DNA of 64,000 nucleotides, from positions 806,001 through 870,000 of the forward strand of contig JAMZAV010000358.1 of NCBI GenBank assembly GCA_024449915.1. Direction: 5' to 3'. Shown piece by piece: positions 11,126 to 22,827 of the stretch. Source of the DNA: Sweltsa coloradensis. Its lineage: Eukaryota; Arthropoda; Insecta; Plecoptera; Chloroperlidae. Made by a program: the position numbers and the translations under genes. The notes beneath the pieces are model-generated. The model was not told the origin of the DNA, searched no databases, and saw only the letters and a program-made list of their open reading frames with translations. How positions within the stretch are numbered: the first letter of the stretch is position 1; every line of letters starts with the position of its first letter.

Positions 11126-14100
11126 ATGACTAAGCCAGTGCCTCTATGTGGCTTAACAAACCTTCAATTAAGGTTTTTGTGCCCTGCTGATTTGGAAGAG
11201 GTACGTGGGCCACGAACCAAGCCTTTCTGTGTATACAGTAGGCCTAGACCAGTAGATTAAAGGCCGATGCACAATTGCCCGGGAACGAAAACGGGAACGA
11301 GAACGAGAACGGGAAGACGCTAACGTTAAGAGCTTCGATGCACAACAGCCCGTGAAGCAAACCGACGGGAACAAATCAAATAACAAGTGTGTTAATTATA
11401 TTTTGTATTTTGTTATTCCGCTCATGTTTATTTAATTTATTTCGCATATTACTCGCGTATAAACCATCAATCAGCTGATAAAATAGTTTTAAGACGTGCA
11501 CATCTTGATTCCATTGGTTCCGGTAACGTACGGAACGGGAAACGTTACGGAAAGTTAAAACTTGGTGATGTTCCCGTTGTCGTTGCCGGGATACGGGAAC
11601 GACCGGCAACGGGAAGCTTTATTGTGCATCGTGTCGTAAGTTAACCTGTGATTCAACTTTCTTCCCGTTCTGTTCTCCGTTTTCGTTACCGGGCAATTGT
11701 GCATCGGCCTTTAGTCTTCAAGGTTACGTCATTTACTTAATGCTGAGTGTGGCAGTTCTACTAGGCTGTGGCTATTTAACCGTAGCTACGGAAAAATTAC
11801 GTTATACAATTTAACCGTAGACTGTACTACGGTAACAAAAACATCTTCCAAGACCTTTAACGTTGCTATTTTAAACGAAAGTCCTTTTTCGGTTGTCGTC
11901 ATCCTTTTTTTGCTGTTTTAGTAGGTAACAACAAAAAAACATCAAGACCTTTAACATCGCTATTTTAAACGAGAGTCCTTTTTCGGTTGCCTACCTAGGC
12001 CTAGCACTTTTTATACGCTTTTATCATCTAGAATTGTGTTTGCGACGGGGCCGAATGTAGTGAAATCATTTGCAGAAAAAACATGGACCCAAATACCTAG
12101 AATGGTAAAAAAAAACGACCAAACGAAAATTTGAACCGCCGACCTTTCGCCTAGAATTCGGACGCGCTACCACTCTGCTACAATGCACTGTGATATTTGC
12201 AGCTATTGGCCTAGTTAGGTGGTATCGTACTGCTACGGACGATTTGTTATTGTTAATTTGTCCGTAGCCTACGGTTAAATAGCCACTACCGCAGTTCTAC
12301 GGCCAAAACAAAGGCCATGTCTGTACGTCCGCCGAGATGGCGGGCGTACAGCCTGTGGTAGCTTGCCCGTCCGACGGCGGACGGCCAAGGAGCGCATAAC
12401 TTAAGGATTTCGGGTGCGCTCTTATCGATTATATCCTAGAACTAGCGCGCCGTACTACAACTAGGCGGAAAGTTGACTAACCTAACGGAAGTACACAGAG
12501 AACTTAATTACGTCCACAAGCTCAGCGGGCGTACAGCCTATGGTTGCTTGCCCGTCCGACCTGTCGGACGTATAGACACTTCGCAAAACAAATGCCACAG
12601 TATTACGTATAACTAAGCCTAGGGTCAGGTCAGCTAAGCCAATGCAGTTTCTGTTCTGTTTATTGCTTCCCATGGTTAACCAAATGATTGGTTGGTAGCA
12701 GGTTCTTCTTTCTCTCCTTAAATTCTTTTCTTCCTCTTTCACTCACCGTTACTGCTCGGCCTCTTCTTCTTCCTTGTGGACAGGATCACTCTTTGGCAGA
12801 TGCTACCTTACCAGTACCTACCCCTTCTGGGTACTCTTTTGGTTGGGGTCAGTCAACTGGGAAAAGCAAGTAGGTATGTTTTACATTATTAGGGTATTAT
12901 TATTATTATTATTTTTAGTCAATGATAGCAGTTGTAATAAAAGTATGCCCCGACTGGGGAACGAACCCAGAACCTCTGGCTTAACGCCATAGCTCTGCCA
13001 AATGAGCTACCGAGACATAAGACACACCTTCATTAAACTGCTATTTGTTGTGACTGTTGACGTCCATGGTAGTAATCAAACAGAAGGCTGCAATGTAGCT
13101 GTCATTACTGAAAGAACACATGGAAAAATCCAATCCTCATCTCCCATACTACCCAACTCATGGGAGATGAGAATTGATTGATTGATTGGATGAAACGTTA
13201 AGCAATATCCAATCAATCAATCAATCAATTCTCATCTCCCATGAGTTGGGAATATGAATATAAGGTTTTTAAGCATAAGCCCACTTTGAGGACATTATTA
13301 GTCAATGATAGCAGTCGTAATACTTGATTGTCGCCTACAGATTGTAGGGGCATACTTTTATTACAACTGCTATCATTGACTAATAATGTCCTCAAAGCGG
13401 GCTTATGCTTAAAAACCTTATATTCATTATTATTATTAGTATTATTATAGTACTATCACCCATACTATTCGACGTTGTAATGGATGAAATGTTGCTTAGG
13501 GTACACCCAAGAGAGGTAACAGAAGAAGAGGTAAAAGATCAAGATACCAGAACAATGATATATGCAGACGATATCGTGGAATTTGGAGACAATGGTGAAG
13601 AAGTACAACAGAAGGTGGATAAATGGAACGAGGTGACAGAAGAATTTGGAATGAAGATTAGCATCAAGAAGAGTGAGGTTTTAGTGATGCAAAGAGTCAA
13701 AAAGTCTCAAAGATATAAAGATAGGATCACACTGAGGGGAGTAGAACTGGAGGAAAAAGATGAATTCCAATACCTAGGAAGTATTGTGACTAATGAAGCA
13801 AAAGTAGGGAATGAAGTTAAGCGGAGAGTGGGGTTGGCAGAAAAGTTTTACCAAAAAGTCAGAAAGTTAATTTGGAATGAGCATTTCCCTAAAAAATGCA
13901 AAATGCTCCTATATAAGATGTACTATCTACCCATTTTAACATATGGTGCTGTAACGTGGCCAATGGGCTGGAGAGAAAGTGCTATACAGGCAGCTGAGAT
14001 GAAGTTCATACGCAGTGTGGCAGGGGTGACAAAGTTGGACAAGATACGAAGTAGTATGATAAGGAAGAAAGTAGGAGTAGAGAGCCTAAAGTTCAAGATG

Positions 14101-15760
14101 GGAAAGGAGCGACTACGATGGTATGGACATATGAGAAGAATGGAGAAGAATAGAATCCCAAGACAAGCATTTGAACTAAAGAATGATATGAGAAGAGTGG
14201 GAAGACCTCGAGATAGGTGGCAAGATCAAGTACAGACAGATGTGGAGGAGAGAGGAGAGGAGTGGGAAGTGGTTGAAGAGAGAGAAAGATGGTGGGAGGA
14301 CAGGAAAAAGTGGAGAGAGTTGGTGTTACGACAAGAGAATGAGGAAGAAGTTGAGGTGCCGAGCTTGGCAGGCCGGTGCTGATTCGGTGATGCCCAAGAT
14401 TTAGGTGGAAACACCCCAAACTAAACGATGTTGGAACAAAGTGTAGTGATATATATATATTATTATTATTATTAAATCATACGCGCTTCGCGCCTCCCCC
14501 CCCAACCTATGCTTCCGTTAGCCCGTTCCACTTAACTACCGTCCTGGCTAGAAAGGTCAACTTCCCTACATCTGGTCTCCACTCTCCATCCTCTTTCTTA
14601 CCTACTTCCATGAATTGTCTCCCCTGGCCCTAGCACTATAATTTGCCCTCTTCATACATTTTTTCAACTCACTCCATCCCTCGTTGTTCCTGGTGACCCT
14701 GTACATTTTACCCAGTCCCTTCTATCCTCCAGCTTTCACCACCAACCATTCCATCCCGGTCACACTCATGTTCGGACTGTCTACGGAATGATCTACAACC
14801 TGGCCACACGGAGGCTACTGTACTTCAAGGCACATGGCCCGAATGCTAAATTTTCTTCTGGTTATACCTATGGTATTATTTAAAATAAACAAACTAGTAA
14901 GCAAACACCAACTAATGTTAACACCAAGCCTATCAACATTGTAGGTAGGGCCTACCTGTATCCTCTCAAACTTTTATTGCTTTCTTTCACAGGTTCGCTT
15001 TCTCTGCCAAGATTGGTTTCCAATCGACTATCCATACTCTTGGTATGAAGATATCACCTCTAATACTCGTTTTTACTCATTGGCGGCAATATATGAAGGC
15101 GTTATTATTGGACTCATTGTTGCGGAAATAAAATCCTACGTAAAACTTAACAAAGAAGATCGTGGTATTTTATCACAGACATTTAGTCAGCAATCTGAAG
15201 TTGGCTACATATTGAGTCTGGGCGTGAGCAAAGACCATCGACGAAATGGCATCGCCTCACTTCTTCTCGACAACCTAATATCACATTTGACTACAATAGA
15301 GCGTGCAGATTGCAAAGCGCTGTTTCTACATGTCTTGACAACGAACTCGGCAGCTATTAAGTTTTATGAACATCAATGTTTCAGGTTGGTGGTACTTGGT
15401 TTGGTATTAGTAGGTTATCAAATGAGTCCCCCAAAAATTAAAAAAAGTCTGCCCCAACCGGGAATCAAACCACGGATCTCCCGCATTCCAGAATTGAAGT
15501 AAATTAAAACAATTACACCTACGGGAGTGTTTCCCGACTAACCAAATCGAGAAAACAAAAGTCCCCCAAATATTAAACACAGATGTTAAACTTGACCATC
15601 CATTCAACAATGGATATAACCAAGTGACATATTTTGTATTGTTTGCCTTTGCAGATTACATTCCTTCCTGCCGTATTATTACTCTATCAAGGGAAAGTGC
15701 AAGGATGGTTTTACGTATGTTCTCTACATCAACGGAGGACACCCGCCGTGGGGCTTATAA
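11126..15760 (+). CDS. NAA60: NAA60 (NatF), N-alpha-acetyltransferase 60
   Basis: Three coding exons, 11126-11200, 14993-15384 and 15655-15760, join in phase with GT-AG introns and give 190 residues. NAA60 is the catalytic enzyme of NatF, which in animals sits on Golgi membranes and acetylates N-termini of membrane proteins using acetyl-CoA. Exon 1 encodes MTKPVP to LRFLCPADLEE. Exon 2 encodes the GNAT core: CQDWFPIDYPYSWYEDITS, LIVAEIK, YILSLGVSKDHRRNGIASLL (the acetyl-CoA loop RRNGIA) and LHVLTTNSAAIKFYEH. Exon 3 encodes FLPYYYSIKGKCKDGFTYV and YINGGHPPW, then GL and a stop. Vertebrate NAA60 continues about 50 residues past HPPW as a membrane-binding tail. Here the tail is missing, or lies in an unseen exon, or is hidden by an indel. 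The 3.8-kb first intron is packed with transposons. Confidence 0.93.
11260..11711. mobile_element. MITE with long terminal inverted repeats, TA duplication
   Basis: The first and last 24 or so bases are perfect inverted repeats beginning AAGGCCGATGCACAATTG. TA flanks are at 11258-11259 and 11712-11713. The interior has short GGGAACG-type repeats in both orientations. It lies in NAA60 intron 1. Confidence 0.8.
11762..12290. mobile_element. Mutator-like MITE with 10-bp flanking repeat
   Basis: The ends share GTGGCTATTTAACCGTAG in inverted order, and the sequence GCAGTTCTAC occurs directly outside both ends (11752-11761 and 12291-12300). A duplication of 9-11 bp is characteristic of Mutator-type elements. 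Inside is a direct duplication of about 50 bp (11859 and 11947, both with GTCCTTTTTCGGTTG) and a tRNA-like box near 12130-12190 on the minus strand. Confidence 0.7.
12300..12640. repeat. Direct repeat pair in NAA60 intron 1
   Basis: GGGCGTACAGCCT with GCTTGCCCGTCCGAC appears at about 12342-12376 and again at about 12527-12561. The rest is non-coding. Confidence 0.6.
12890..13019 (-). mobile_element. tRNA-derived SINE with (AAT)n tail
   Basis: Read on the minus strand, a tRNA-like head (A-box region TAGCTCATTTGGCAGAGC, B-box region GGTTCTGGGTTCGTTCC) is followed by a short body ending GCTATCATTGAC and an (AAT)n tail at 12892-12912. The anticodon arm does not fold properly, so it is not called a tRNA gene. 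Confidence 0.75.
13152..13250. repeat. Hairpin with ATTG/AATC repeats
   Basis: An arm with CCCAACTCATGGGAGATGAG and (ATTG)n is mirrored by (CAAT)n and CTCATCTCCCATGAGTTGGG. Arms are about 38 bp and the loop about 19 bp. Confidence 0.85.
13256..13428. repeat. Inverted pair of SINE tails
   Basis: 13256-13322 and 13352-13428 are near-perfect inverted copies containing TAAGGTTTTTAAGCATAAGC. Both contain GTCAATGATAGCAG, the body sequence of the SINE at 12890-13019, so two related copies lie in opposite orientation. Confidence 0.8.
13430..14480 (+). mobile_element. 5'-truncated LINE, RT and C-terminal domain
   Basis: An uninterrupted frame to 14382 begins within RT motif B (LSPILFDVVMDEML). It carries the catalytic MIYADDIVEF, then FQYLGSIVTNEA, a thumb and connection region (LPILTYGAVTW, EMKFIRSVAGVTKLDKIR, RLRWYGHMRRME) and a C-terminal GRPRDRWQDQ. 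The 3' end is an (AT)n(ATT)n run at about 14451-14475. Everything upstream of motif B is lost, as in normal 5' truncation. RTE-like by general look; the clade is not certain. It lies in NAA60 intron 1. Confidence 0.9.
14481..14992. other. Remainder of NAA60 intron 1
   Basis: Non-coding. It ends with the branch and polypyrimidine region and the acceptor TTTCTTTCACAG at 14992. Confidence 0.6.
15430..15540 (-). mobile_element. tRNA-like SINE fragment in NAA60 intron 2
   Basis: The minus strand has a B-box-like GGTTTGATTCCCGG. The nearby AATTACACCTACGGGAGTGT also occurs at 24965-24985 beside another tRNA-like box, which supports a repeat family. Confidence 0.55.
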
Positions 15761-15959
15761 TATCCTTTTAATACCACACTGCATGATAGACTTACGCTTA
15801 CACATGTTCCTTTTATTATCCAATGTGTCTTCCAATCCAATCCAATGTGCTCAACTCAAAGAATACATCAGCAGTACCTATAGCATAATATAGCATTCCA
15901 ATAAGCAGTATTGCCATCATAATTGTTAAGAATTCAAAGATTATGATATCTTTATTTAC
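15761..15959. other. Region downstream of NAA60
   Basis: No recognisable exon. An open frame to 15893 follows the NAA60 exon if one base is dropped at 15749-15753, but its peptide does not resemble the NAA60 tail. Confidence 0.4.
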
Positions 15960-16138
15960 ACCTCTGGTGCGTCCGTGTTTCCTTGTTCCTTACAAGGTTG
16001 ACTATTTGTCCTGCTAGGGGGCCCTAGCAGGTGATGAACCTGTTAGACCCTTCTCTTCTTTTCCTTCAACCTCTTCACCTGCAGCCAAGAGCTAGTATAG
16101 CACATGTGTCCGTGGCATAGCCAAGAGCTTGCAACTTG
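15960..16138 (+). repeat. Dispersed repeat, inverted relative to 46690-46890
   Basis: Contains GTGTTTCCTTGTTCCTTACAAGG and AACCTCTTCACCTGCAGCCAAGAGC-type blocks (only parts quoted) that reappear in reverse complement at 46690-46890. It directly precedes the hammerhead repeat. Confidence 0.7.
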
Positions 16139-16800
16139 TAGTGTTTTTTCCTTTCGTTTTCTGATCCCAGTCACAATTAGTAGGGCAGCCTCTCTCGTTG
16201 CCACGGGTCTTGGTTCAAATCCAGGTTAAGACATGGTTGTTTTGTCGCCCAAGCACCAGAGTCTAGGAGGGAAGCCCTCTCACTGGTTGTGCAGTGTATC
16301 CACCCTTTCTATCTCTAACCCTTTCTCTAAGTATGAATGAAGAGGCACCCTGGCCAAGCAACAACAGAAGGGGCAGCTTTTCTCTTGTTGCCAAGGGTCC
16401 TGGTTCAAATCCAGGGTGAGTCATGAATGTTTTGTTTCCCGTGCACTAGAGTTGGGAGAGAAGCCCCCATACTGGTTGTGCTGACGGTGTGGCTCAGTAT
16501 GAATGGTTTTTGAAGTAACCTTGCTGATGATGACAACATGCATGCAGAATTTGCTTCTTGCATGGCCCTACCACAGGTTTGGTTATGTGTTGTGAGTTTT
16601 GTTTGCATGTAGTTAGCTGATTTTTAGTGGCCACCATCTGCCTGATGAGTCCCAGAAGGACAAAATGCGTTGTGGATTAAGGTAACAACTTTAAATTAGC
16701 TGCAGTTGTCATCAGCAGGTGAAAAGTTTTGTCGCCCCTTGCCCTTCAGGCTGGGATTTATGTTCTCTTTGCTTTCCCAACCTGTCAACCCTTCTTCAAT
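16139..16800 (+). mobile_element. Hammerhead-bearing retroelement repeat, copy 1
   Basis: Shared with 46991-48705 (same order and strand) and with both arms of 39205-39852. It includes two B-box-like GGTTCAAATCCAGG segments (near 16211 and 16391), the block GATGATGACAACATGCATGC, a hammerhead motif (16636-16677) and an end block with CCCAACCTGTCAACCCTTCT. Hammerheads with a 2-bp stem III are known from Penelope-like elements; no protein is encoded here. Confidence 0.75.
16636..16677 (+). ncRNA. Hammerhead ribozyme motif, decayed
   Basis: Stem I (ATCTGC with GTGGAT), CTGATGA and stem II (GTCC/GGAC) are intact. The second core box reads CAAAAT instead of CGAAAC, so the required G12 is lost and it is probably inactive. 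Confidence 0.65.
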
Positions 16801-17589
16801 CTTTCTTTACACCGTTAAAATTTTGTTGTTGGTGGAGGTGCCAGGTATAAAGAGGGATTAAAAATAGCAACTTTTCCTCGCATTCATTAATAAATGAATG
16901 GGGGAGTTTCTGGGTAGCCTACATGAACTTTCAAACTTTCTGGCTAGCTACCCCCCTTTATTCCCAGAGTCAACAAAAACATTCTGTATTATCCTTGTTG
17001 AAGGGCAATGGCAAGAAAGTAAACTAACATGAATGTCAATCGTACATTGTGCTTGGTTTTTAGTGTGAGCCTTTGTAACTATCAGTTTGTAACCAAGTAG
17101 GATAGACATTAAATAAATAAACACAACGCAGACAGACTGGCGGATAAGTGATGCATATAGTCTGGTAAGTTGCCACCTAATGGCGTCTTGCAGCATCAGC
17201 GATAATTTTGTTGTTAGTATTTACTATTTAGGTATTAAAATAGTACAACATTCCCAGGCATTTCCTCATTCTACTAGAAGTAGTATTTGATACAACCGGT
17301 GTGAGTGGTAAGTACCTAACCAAATTCTCTTCTCTCACGTCCTGCATGTGCCCATTCATCCTAGTGCTTAGAGTGTTAGTGCCTAGTAGTCAACCCAATA
17401 TATTCGGCAGGGCATCGTGTGCATTTACCGTATTGTCCTGAATATAAGCATACCCTTTTTTCATTATTTTAAGTCTCAAAGTCCCTTGATAGCTAATTGC
17501 ATAGCCTATGTTTTTTAATATTTCAACAAGAAAAGTTAGGGGGTCGGCTTATATTCAGGGTCGGCCTATATTCGGCACAATACGGTAAG
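16801..17589. other. No gene seen
   Basis: AT-rich, with only short unrelated frames. Confidence 0.4.
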
Positions 17590-17647
17590 TTGGTAAATTC
17601 GTTGCTGGTACAACAGGTGTTGTTGTTATGTATCTGGTAGGTCTTGC

Positions 17648-18954
17648 CAGGGGCGCCGGATTTTGAAAATTCCGAGGGGTGCTCAACTTCGTGGAGAAGG
17701 GACCACGCACGGAGGGTTTGGGGTGCAGAGCCCCCCAACATTAGCGGTGCAGGCGAAATTTTTGAAAATCACGTTTTTAGAGTGCATTTAGTGCGTTTAA
17801 GACAAAAATAGGGGGCTGGATGCAATACCGAAATCAGAAAACTACCAACAAGAGAATTGGAACACTAACGAGATAGATCATCATGTTACCAAAATAATGC
17901 AATTTTTTACAGTAAAAACTAGAAAACCGCAACAAAAAAATATGGAAGTGCGAGATAGACCATGTTCCAACCATCGAATATGCATATCATTACGTTCGCG
18001 ATCGGTCCAACAATCATGAGCCTTCCTGCATGACTCAAGTGAGTTTGACGTTTGACTAGCTCTGTCGAGTGTCGAGCATGGCCACTCTTTTGGGGGGGAT
18101 TCCGGTTCGAGCATATGGAAGTGGAGAAGGGCATGTGTACTCATAAGCACAAACAATCACAATGCGATTAACCATACTTGTTTAATAATATAACGTTATT
18201 AGTAGGGATGACATCGGGTACTCGGGTACCCAACTCCTAACCGACTCCTGTTGGAGTCGACTCGGGTAAATTTTTTTTATTTTTATTTTTTTTTATGATA
18301 AATTGTATGAGATTGCACTTGTTGTCTTGTTAGTCGTTATCTTATCTCAAAACGTAAACATAACAAATCAGCGAGAGTCTTGGCCGGGCCAAGAGACAAG
18401 CAAGCTAGTGATACGTAGCGGGTGGAGGGGGGGAATGGCCGGACAGCGTTGTGCAACTCCACTGAAAATCAGTTATATAACTGAGTGGGTAGACTCATAC
18501 AATTTATTTATTATTTATTTTACTAGAGTAGTGGGCTAAAAATAACTTTTGCATAAAAAAATTTAAAAAAAAAAAATTAATTGTGGATTGGGGAGTCGAC
18601 TCCTACCCGGTTCCCAAGGCTCCGGAGTCGACTCCAATATTTACTACCCGATGTCATCACTAGTTATTAGTAAATTAGCTAGGCTTACAACTTATAAATA
18701 ACTAAAATCAGTTGATGATAGATTGGGTTACAGTGGATATTGTTTCGTTACTTCAATTGTGATTACCATTAAAGTTGCAAAAATATTTCAAAATGCAAAA
18801 ACATAGTTTTAATCACTTTGATTGCTTCCAAGTGAAAAATAGAAACTTTTTTTTTTAAATACCTCAAAACTTAGTTATAGGCCTAACTTTTATTTTAGTC
18901 AGGATTTTTGGAGGGGTGCTTCAGCCCCGAGCACCCACATAATCGGCGCCCCTG
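17648..18954. mobile_element. Non-autonomous hAT, 1,307 bp, hosting another hAT
   Basis: Ends CAGGGGCGCCGGATTTT and CGGCGCCCCTG are inverted repeats. A perfect 8-bp duplication GGTCTTGC lies at 17640-17647 and 18955-18962. No transposase is encoded. Confidence 0.92.
18203..18662. mobile_element. Nested non-autonomous hAT, 460 bp
   Basis: Ends TAGGGATGACATCGGGTA and TACCCGATGTCATCACTA. A perfect 8-bp duplication GTTATTAG lies at 18195-18202 and 18663-18670. The subterminal regions hold repeated GGAGTCGACTCC-type palindromes. The centre has the CAGTTATATAACTG motif (18469-18482). Confidence 0.93.
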
Positions 18955-20989
18955 GGTCTTGCTGATGAGGTGGGCAGTGAAGGTCCTGACAGGCTTGTGC
19001 ATAGGGTCGCAAGGGGAGGACCCATGCACCACAGCTTACACTTGTTGGGCTTTCTGCAGGACTCTTCTCACCAGCAATTCCTATGGTGTGAGTGATAAGT
19101 GACCCAAATTCTCTTATGCCCTTGTGCAATATTATTCATTGTATGTGATATGAAAACGTGCCCTACATACCGTCTCTTCCTTAACTCGTGCTTACTGATT
19201 ATATGAAGCACTACTGCGGGGTGCTGTACCGCGCCGATCCATGCTCTCTGCCCTACTGGTTGTGGTTGAAAATGCAAAGAGCCGTCCATTGGATGTGGCC
19301 TGGGGTGCGCAGAGTAGTGGTTCAAAACACCACGGCGATATTCTCTTTCTACAGCTGACGACAACCAAATCACTAGACTTAAGCCCACAACAAATAAGTT
19401 ATAGGAAATATAAACGCTTACAGTTTCGAACCTTTGTTAAGAATAAGCCTAATGTTCATCGAATGAAGAGCTACGTTATGTATTTAGTAGGTAGGTAGGG
19501 TCCTACCACTATTCTACAATGTTCATTTATGATACGTAATATTAATTAATATTGTTTAATTTCTTGTTCAGGACTGTATTATACTGTATTTACAAAATAG
19601 ATTAGTTATTATATCTATACTTAATACTCTTATCTCTTGAATGGTTGTAAGGTAATGCCTAGATGTATTTTGAGATAATGGTTCAAGTGGTTTTAATTGT
19701 TACTGCCTACTACAGAGTGTGTTATGGTAGGGGTTGAGAAATATTTCAAAGTCTAGGAGCCAAGGGAATGAAATTTTGGTTTAAACTGTATTGCAGTTTA
19801 AAAATTGAAGAGGCTGTTTCAGATGTCTTTGCATTTGTTTGACGTGCTTGCTGGAAAATAGGGCCATGGACTTGGTTTGGAATTTAAGGTGGTAATAGTG
19901 TTGGCAGAGCGTGCCGACATATAAATTGGTACCAATCATTAGGCCATACAGAATATGAAGCAAAAGTGAAAACGGTTACTAATACTACATAACAGCAAAC
20001 ATGCAAGCCAGTTGAATTCCTGGTTGAACTCGAATCTATTACTCGAATGCATACATACATTACCACAATGGTTATTGCCACTTGCTGATGAAGGTCGGAT
20101 TACGAGGAATCATCGAGGTTACAATGTAATATATAAATAACTCATATTGAGTAGTAGTAATTAATTAATTACCTAGCTTTTAAAGTTGGTTATTTTGTGT
20201 TTTATGATACTAATTGGTTTACAATTGATGTCTACCTGCGACCTGGCTCCTAGTATTATGTATTCATTATTCAACCCCTGTGATATGGCGTGTAATATTT
20301 GTTAAAGATTGGCTAATTAAACTGTCTGCTTGGTGAATTCAACACTCAAACTGTATTTCATATTATTAGATTGAAAAATATAATGCGTTTTTATCAAAGT
20401 TTTATTTACTATTGATTTGTTGCCATAATTGAAGTTAAGATATAAATATATTAAAATATATTATATAGTTTTCATGGATATAGATGAGGCTTAAATGGCT
20501 AGGATAATTGAAACTAGGTAGGCATACACAAATTAACTTGTTCTGGTGAGGGCAATGGAATAGAATGATCAGTCTTTGGGTATAGCATGCTATCGTTAAT
20601 GCTAGGGCGTACTTGTCACAAAATCTATTTGCCTTCAAAATGTAGATGCTATACTTGCGCAACGTGAAAAATGTAGTACTCTACTCTTCTGCTACATGTT
20701 TGTGTTTAAAGGGGTTTTGACTCAATTTATGTCAATTTGATCGTTAGCCCTACCTATCATCAAATGCTCATTGTTTCGTTTTACCTTGGCAATTTTCATC
20801 ACGTTATGCATTCTTTTAACTTTCACGTCCGAGAGATCCCGGCACTGCGGCAACTGGTTACGAAATAATAGCACATGACAACTCTCTAGAACCAACAATA
20901 TTCGGCCTTGAAACTCCTTCTGAAAATAGAAAACAACTTATTGTAAGTCAAGATTTTGACTAACGGGAAGATTTTACGAATCGATGATC

Positions 20990-21110
20990 CAAACACTGGC
21001 AACAAGGTTGGCAGCAGTTGTGCGGTAAATTTGAAATGAACAACAGGGCCTACCAACAAGATTTCAATAATCAACTTATTAATTTTTAAACAAATTGATT
21101 ACCCATTTGC
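20990..21110 (+). repeat. Dispersed repeat shared with 62940-63045
   Basis: Both copies contain AGGTTGGCAGCAG, a GCGG-AAATTTGAAAT block and a following CAACA block with AAATTTTTGAAACAAAT-like sequence. Confidence 0.6.
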
Positions 21111-22827
21111 TTTTACTCTTTGACGGCAATAACATAGTTTGTGACTTTAGCCAAGAATTCGTGAGATATTATAATTCATAATTAATAACATTGTCAATTA
21201 TTAGGGTGTTTATTTTTAGGTACGTGTTAATTGTCACAAAGTTGGCAGTCATTCTCTACTCTTTCCACTTCTGTTGGTAGGCCTACCTATCAAAACCGAC
21301 ACCCCTTATAGGTTGCACACATGCCCAACTTAGATAAGATTTTAAGGTAAGCTGTCGCTCTTTTATGCATTTCCCCTCACTGGAATGTGTTAATTTGTGT
21401 TCCATCTTTCAATTTTTACAATATATATAAAATATTATACCTAAATAATGTTTAAATACTGTATTATTATATTATTATTATTAGTTATTTTATTACCTTT
21501 AATTGTTAATGGTTATGTTTATGGACGTCAGTTATTTACATAGAATAGTTCACAGCATGTACCGGTAGAAATAAATCAACCTTTTTTTAACCGGTCTTTT
21601 TCAAAATTCTTATAAGTGACAAAATCCTGACAGTTTTGGTGTGTCTTTCAACCGGATATTAGAAGCCTATTTTGCTAGCAAATAATCTGGTACCAATGCA
21701 GTGGTTTGGTTTGTGCTGCGAGCTTGCTAGTGTGTTGTGTGTACATCACGTGGGTTTGCCAAGGATGATGAGGAATTATTGTAAAGATTGTGCAATGTGA
21801 ATGCGCCTCGACTCGAAATAGACAAAACATTTGAACGGAAAAGACTTATTAAATAGTTTACTAAATGAAATTGTTACAAACATTAAATATCACATTAAAA
21901 TGTTGCGTAATTTTTTTAGCCATCTTTTATCCCAACCTAATACGTACACTTACAAACACATTAAATGAGAATTGTATTTACTGGGAACTGAATAATCAGT
22001 TATATAACTTATGTAACTGATTTATTTAATTTGTTCAGCAGAACAAAATACTAGTCATGTATCACCTAGTTACCTTTCATTAAGTGGACACTGACTTTAA
22101 AAATACAATGCAAGCTATGGTACCTCATTTTATATGACTGCAAGTGTACAGTTAAAATGTTCCAGGATGTTCTTGGAAGATTGGTAGAAGACCGACACCT
22201 CACTCACCTTATGTATGTGTAAGCTAGACCTGCAGATACGTATGCAACTCTTAAGATAATGTTCAGTTTAGTCTGTCCCAACCAGTAGGCTAGATTAGCA
22301 GTCATTGGTCCACTTCCGTGACACTTCGAAGCCATTTTGAAATCCCAGTTTGCATGTTAATTAAATGGAAGCGATTTGTAGACCGATTATTTTTAAAGAT
22401 GCCATCAGTTTGACAGCTGAGCAATGATTACTAAATTCCCTTATGAATACTAAATTCCCTTATGCAATAACTTCTTATTGTTTCTGTTTGTTCAATCCCA
22501 TGCTGCACAAGCCAAAACCATATCAAACAATCCAGTAAAATACTTTATTGCATTAAAAAGCATAAATTAAAATGCCAAATCGCCATTTTGAATTGGCTTT
22601 TTTTTCGACGCTTCAATTTGCTACGCTCGCGCCTGTGCGAAGGTATTGGACACTGCTAATCTAGCCTACAATAGGTGTTTAATATCTATGGTCCCAACAT
22701 ATTACCAGGGGGTCAATTGTGCAAACGTCCTTACAATATATTAATATTCTGTTAAACCTAAAACACAATAGGTACCTATTTAAAAAAAGGAATTTTTTGT
22801 TTTAAAAACGTATTTAGAGTCTTTTTA

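Larger units (their letters stand above)
17590..19080 (-). mobile_element. Penelope-like fragment split by a hAT element
   Basis: Minus-strand peptides flank the insertion: a proximal part ending GKTYQIHNNNT (about 17610-17647) and an upstream part with HGSSPCDPMHKPVRTFTAHL (about 18963-19035). Joined across the insertion they resemble the LTNKTYTIHNN region at 669-869. The split is explained by the 8-bp duplication of the element 17648-18954. Confidence 0.65.

Noticed and set aside
12130..12190. A second tRNA-like sequence, minus strand
   Set aside because: It lies inside the MITE 11762-12290 and acceptor pairing is poor; more likely captured or SINE-derived.
12310..12600. Repeated GGGCGTACAGCCT blocks as a CRISPR-like array
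   Set aside because: Only two copies with irregular spacing in an animal intron; a dispersed repeat explains them.
12936..13018. A possible tRNA gene (minus strand)
   Set aside because: A and B boxes are present, but the anticodon arm does not pair properly, and a SINE body and (AAT)n tail follow.
15749..15893. Extended NAA60 C-terminus by dropping one base
   Set aside because: The resulting peptide (AYNILLIPHC onward) does not resemble the NAA60 tail, so the shift is not assumed.
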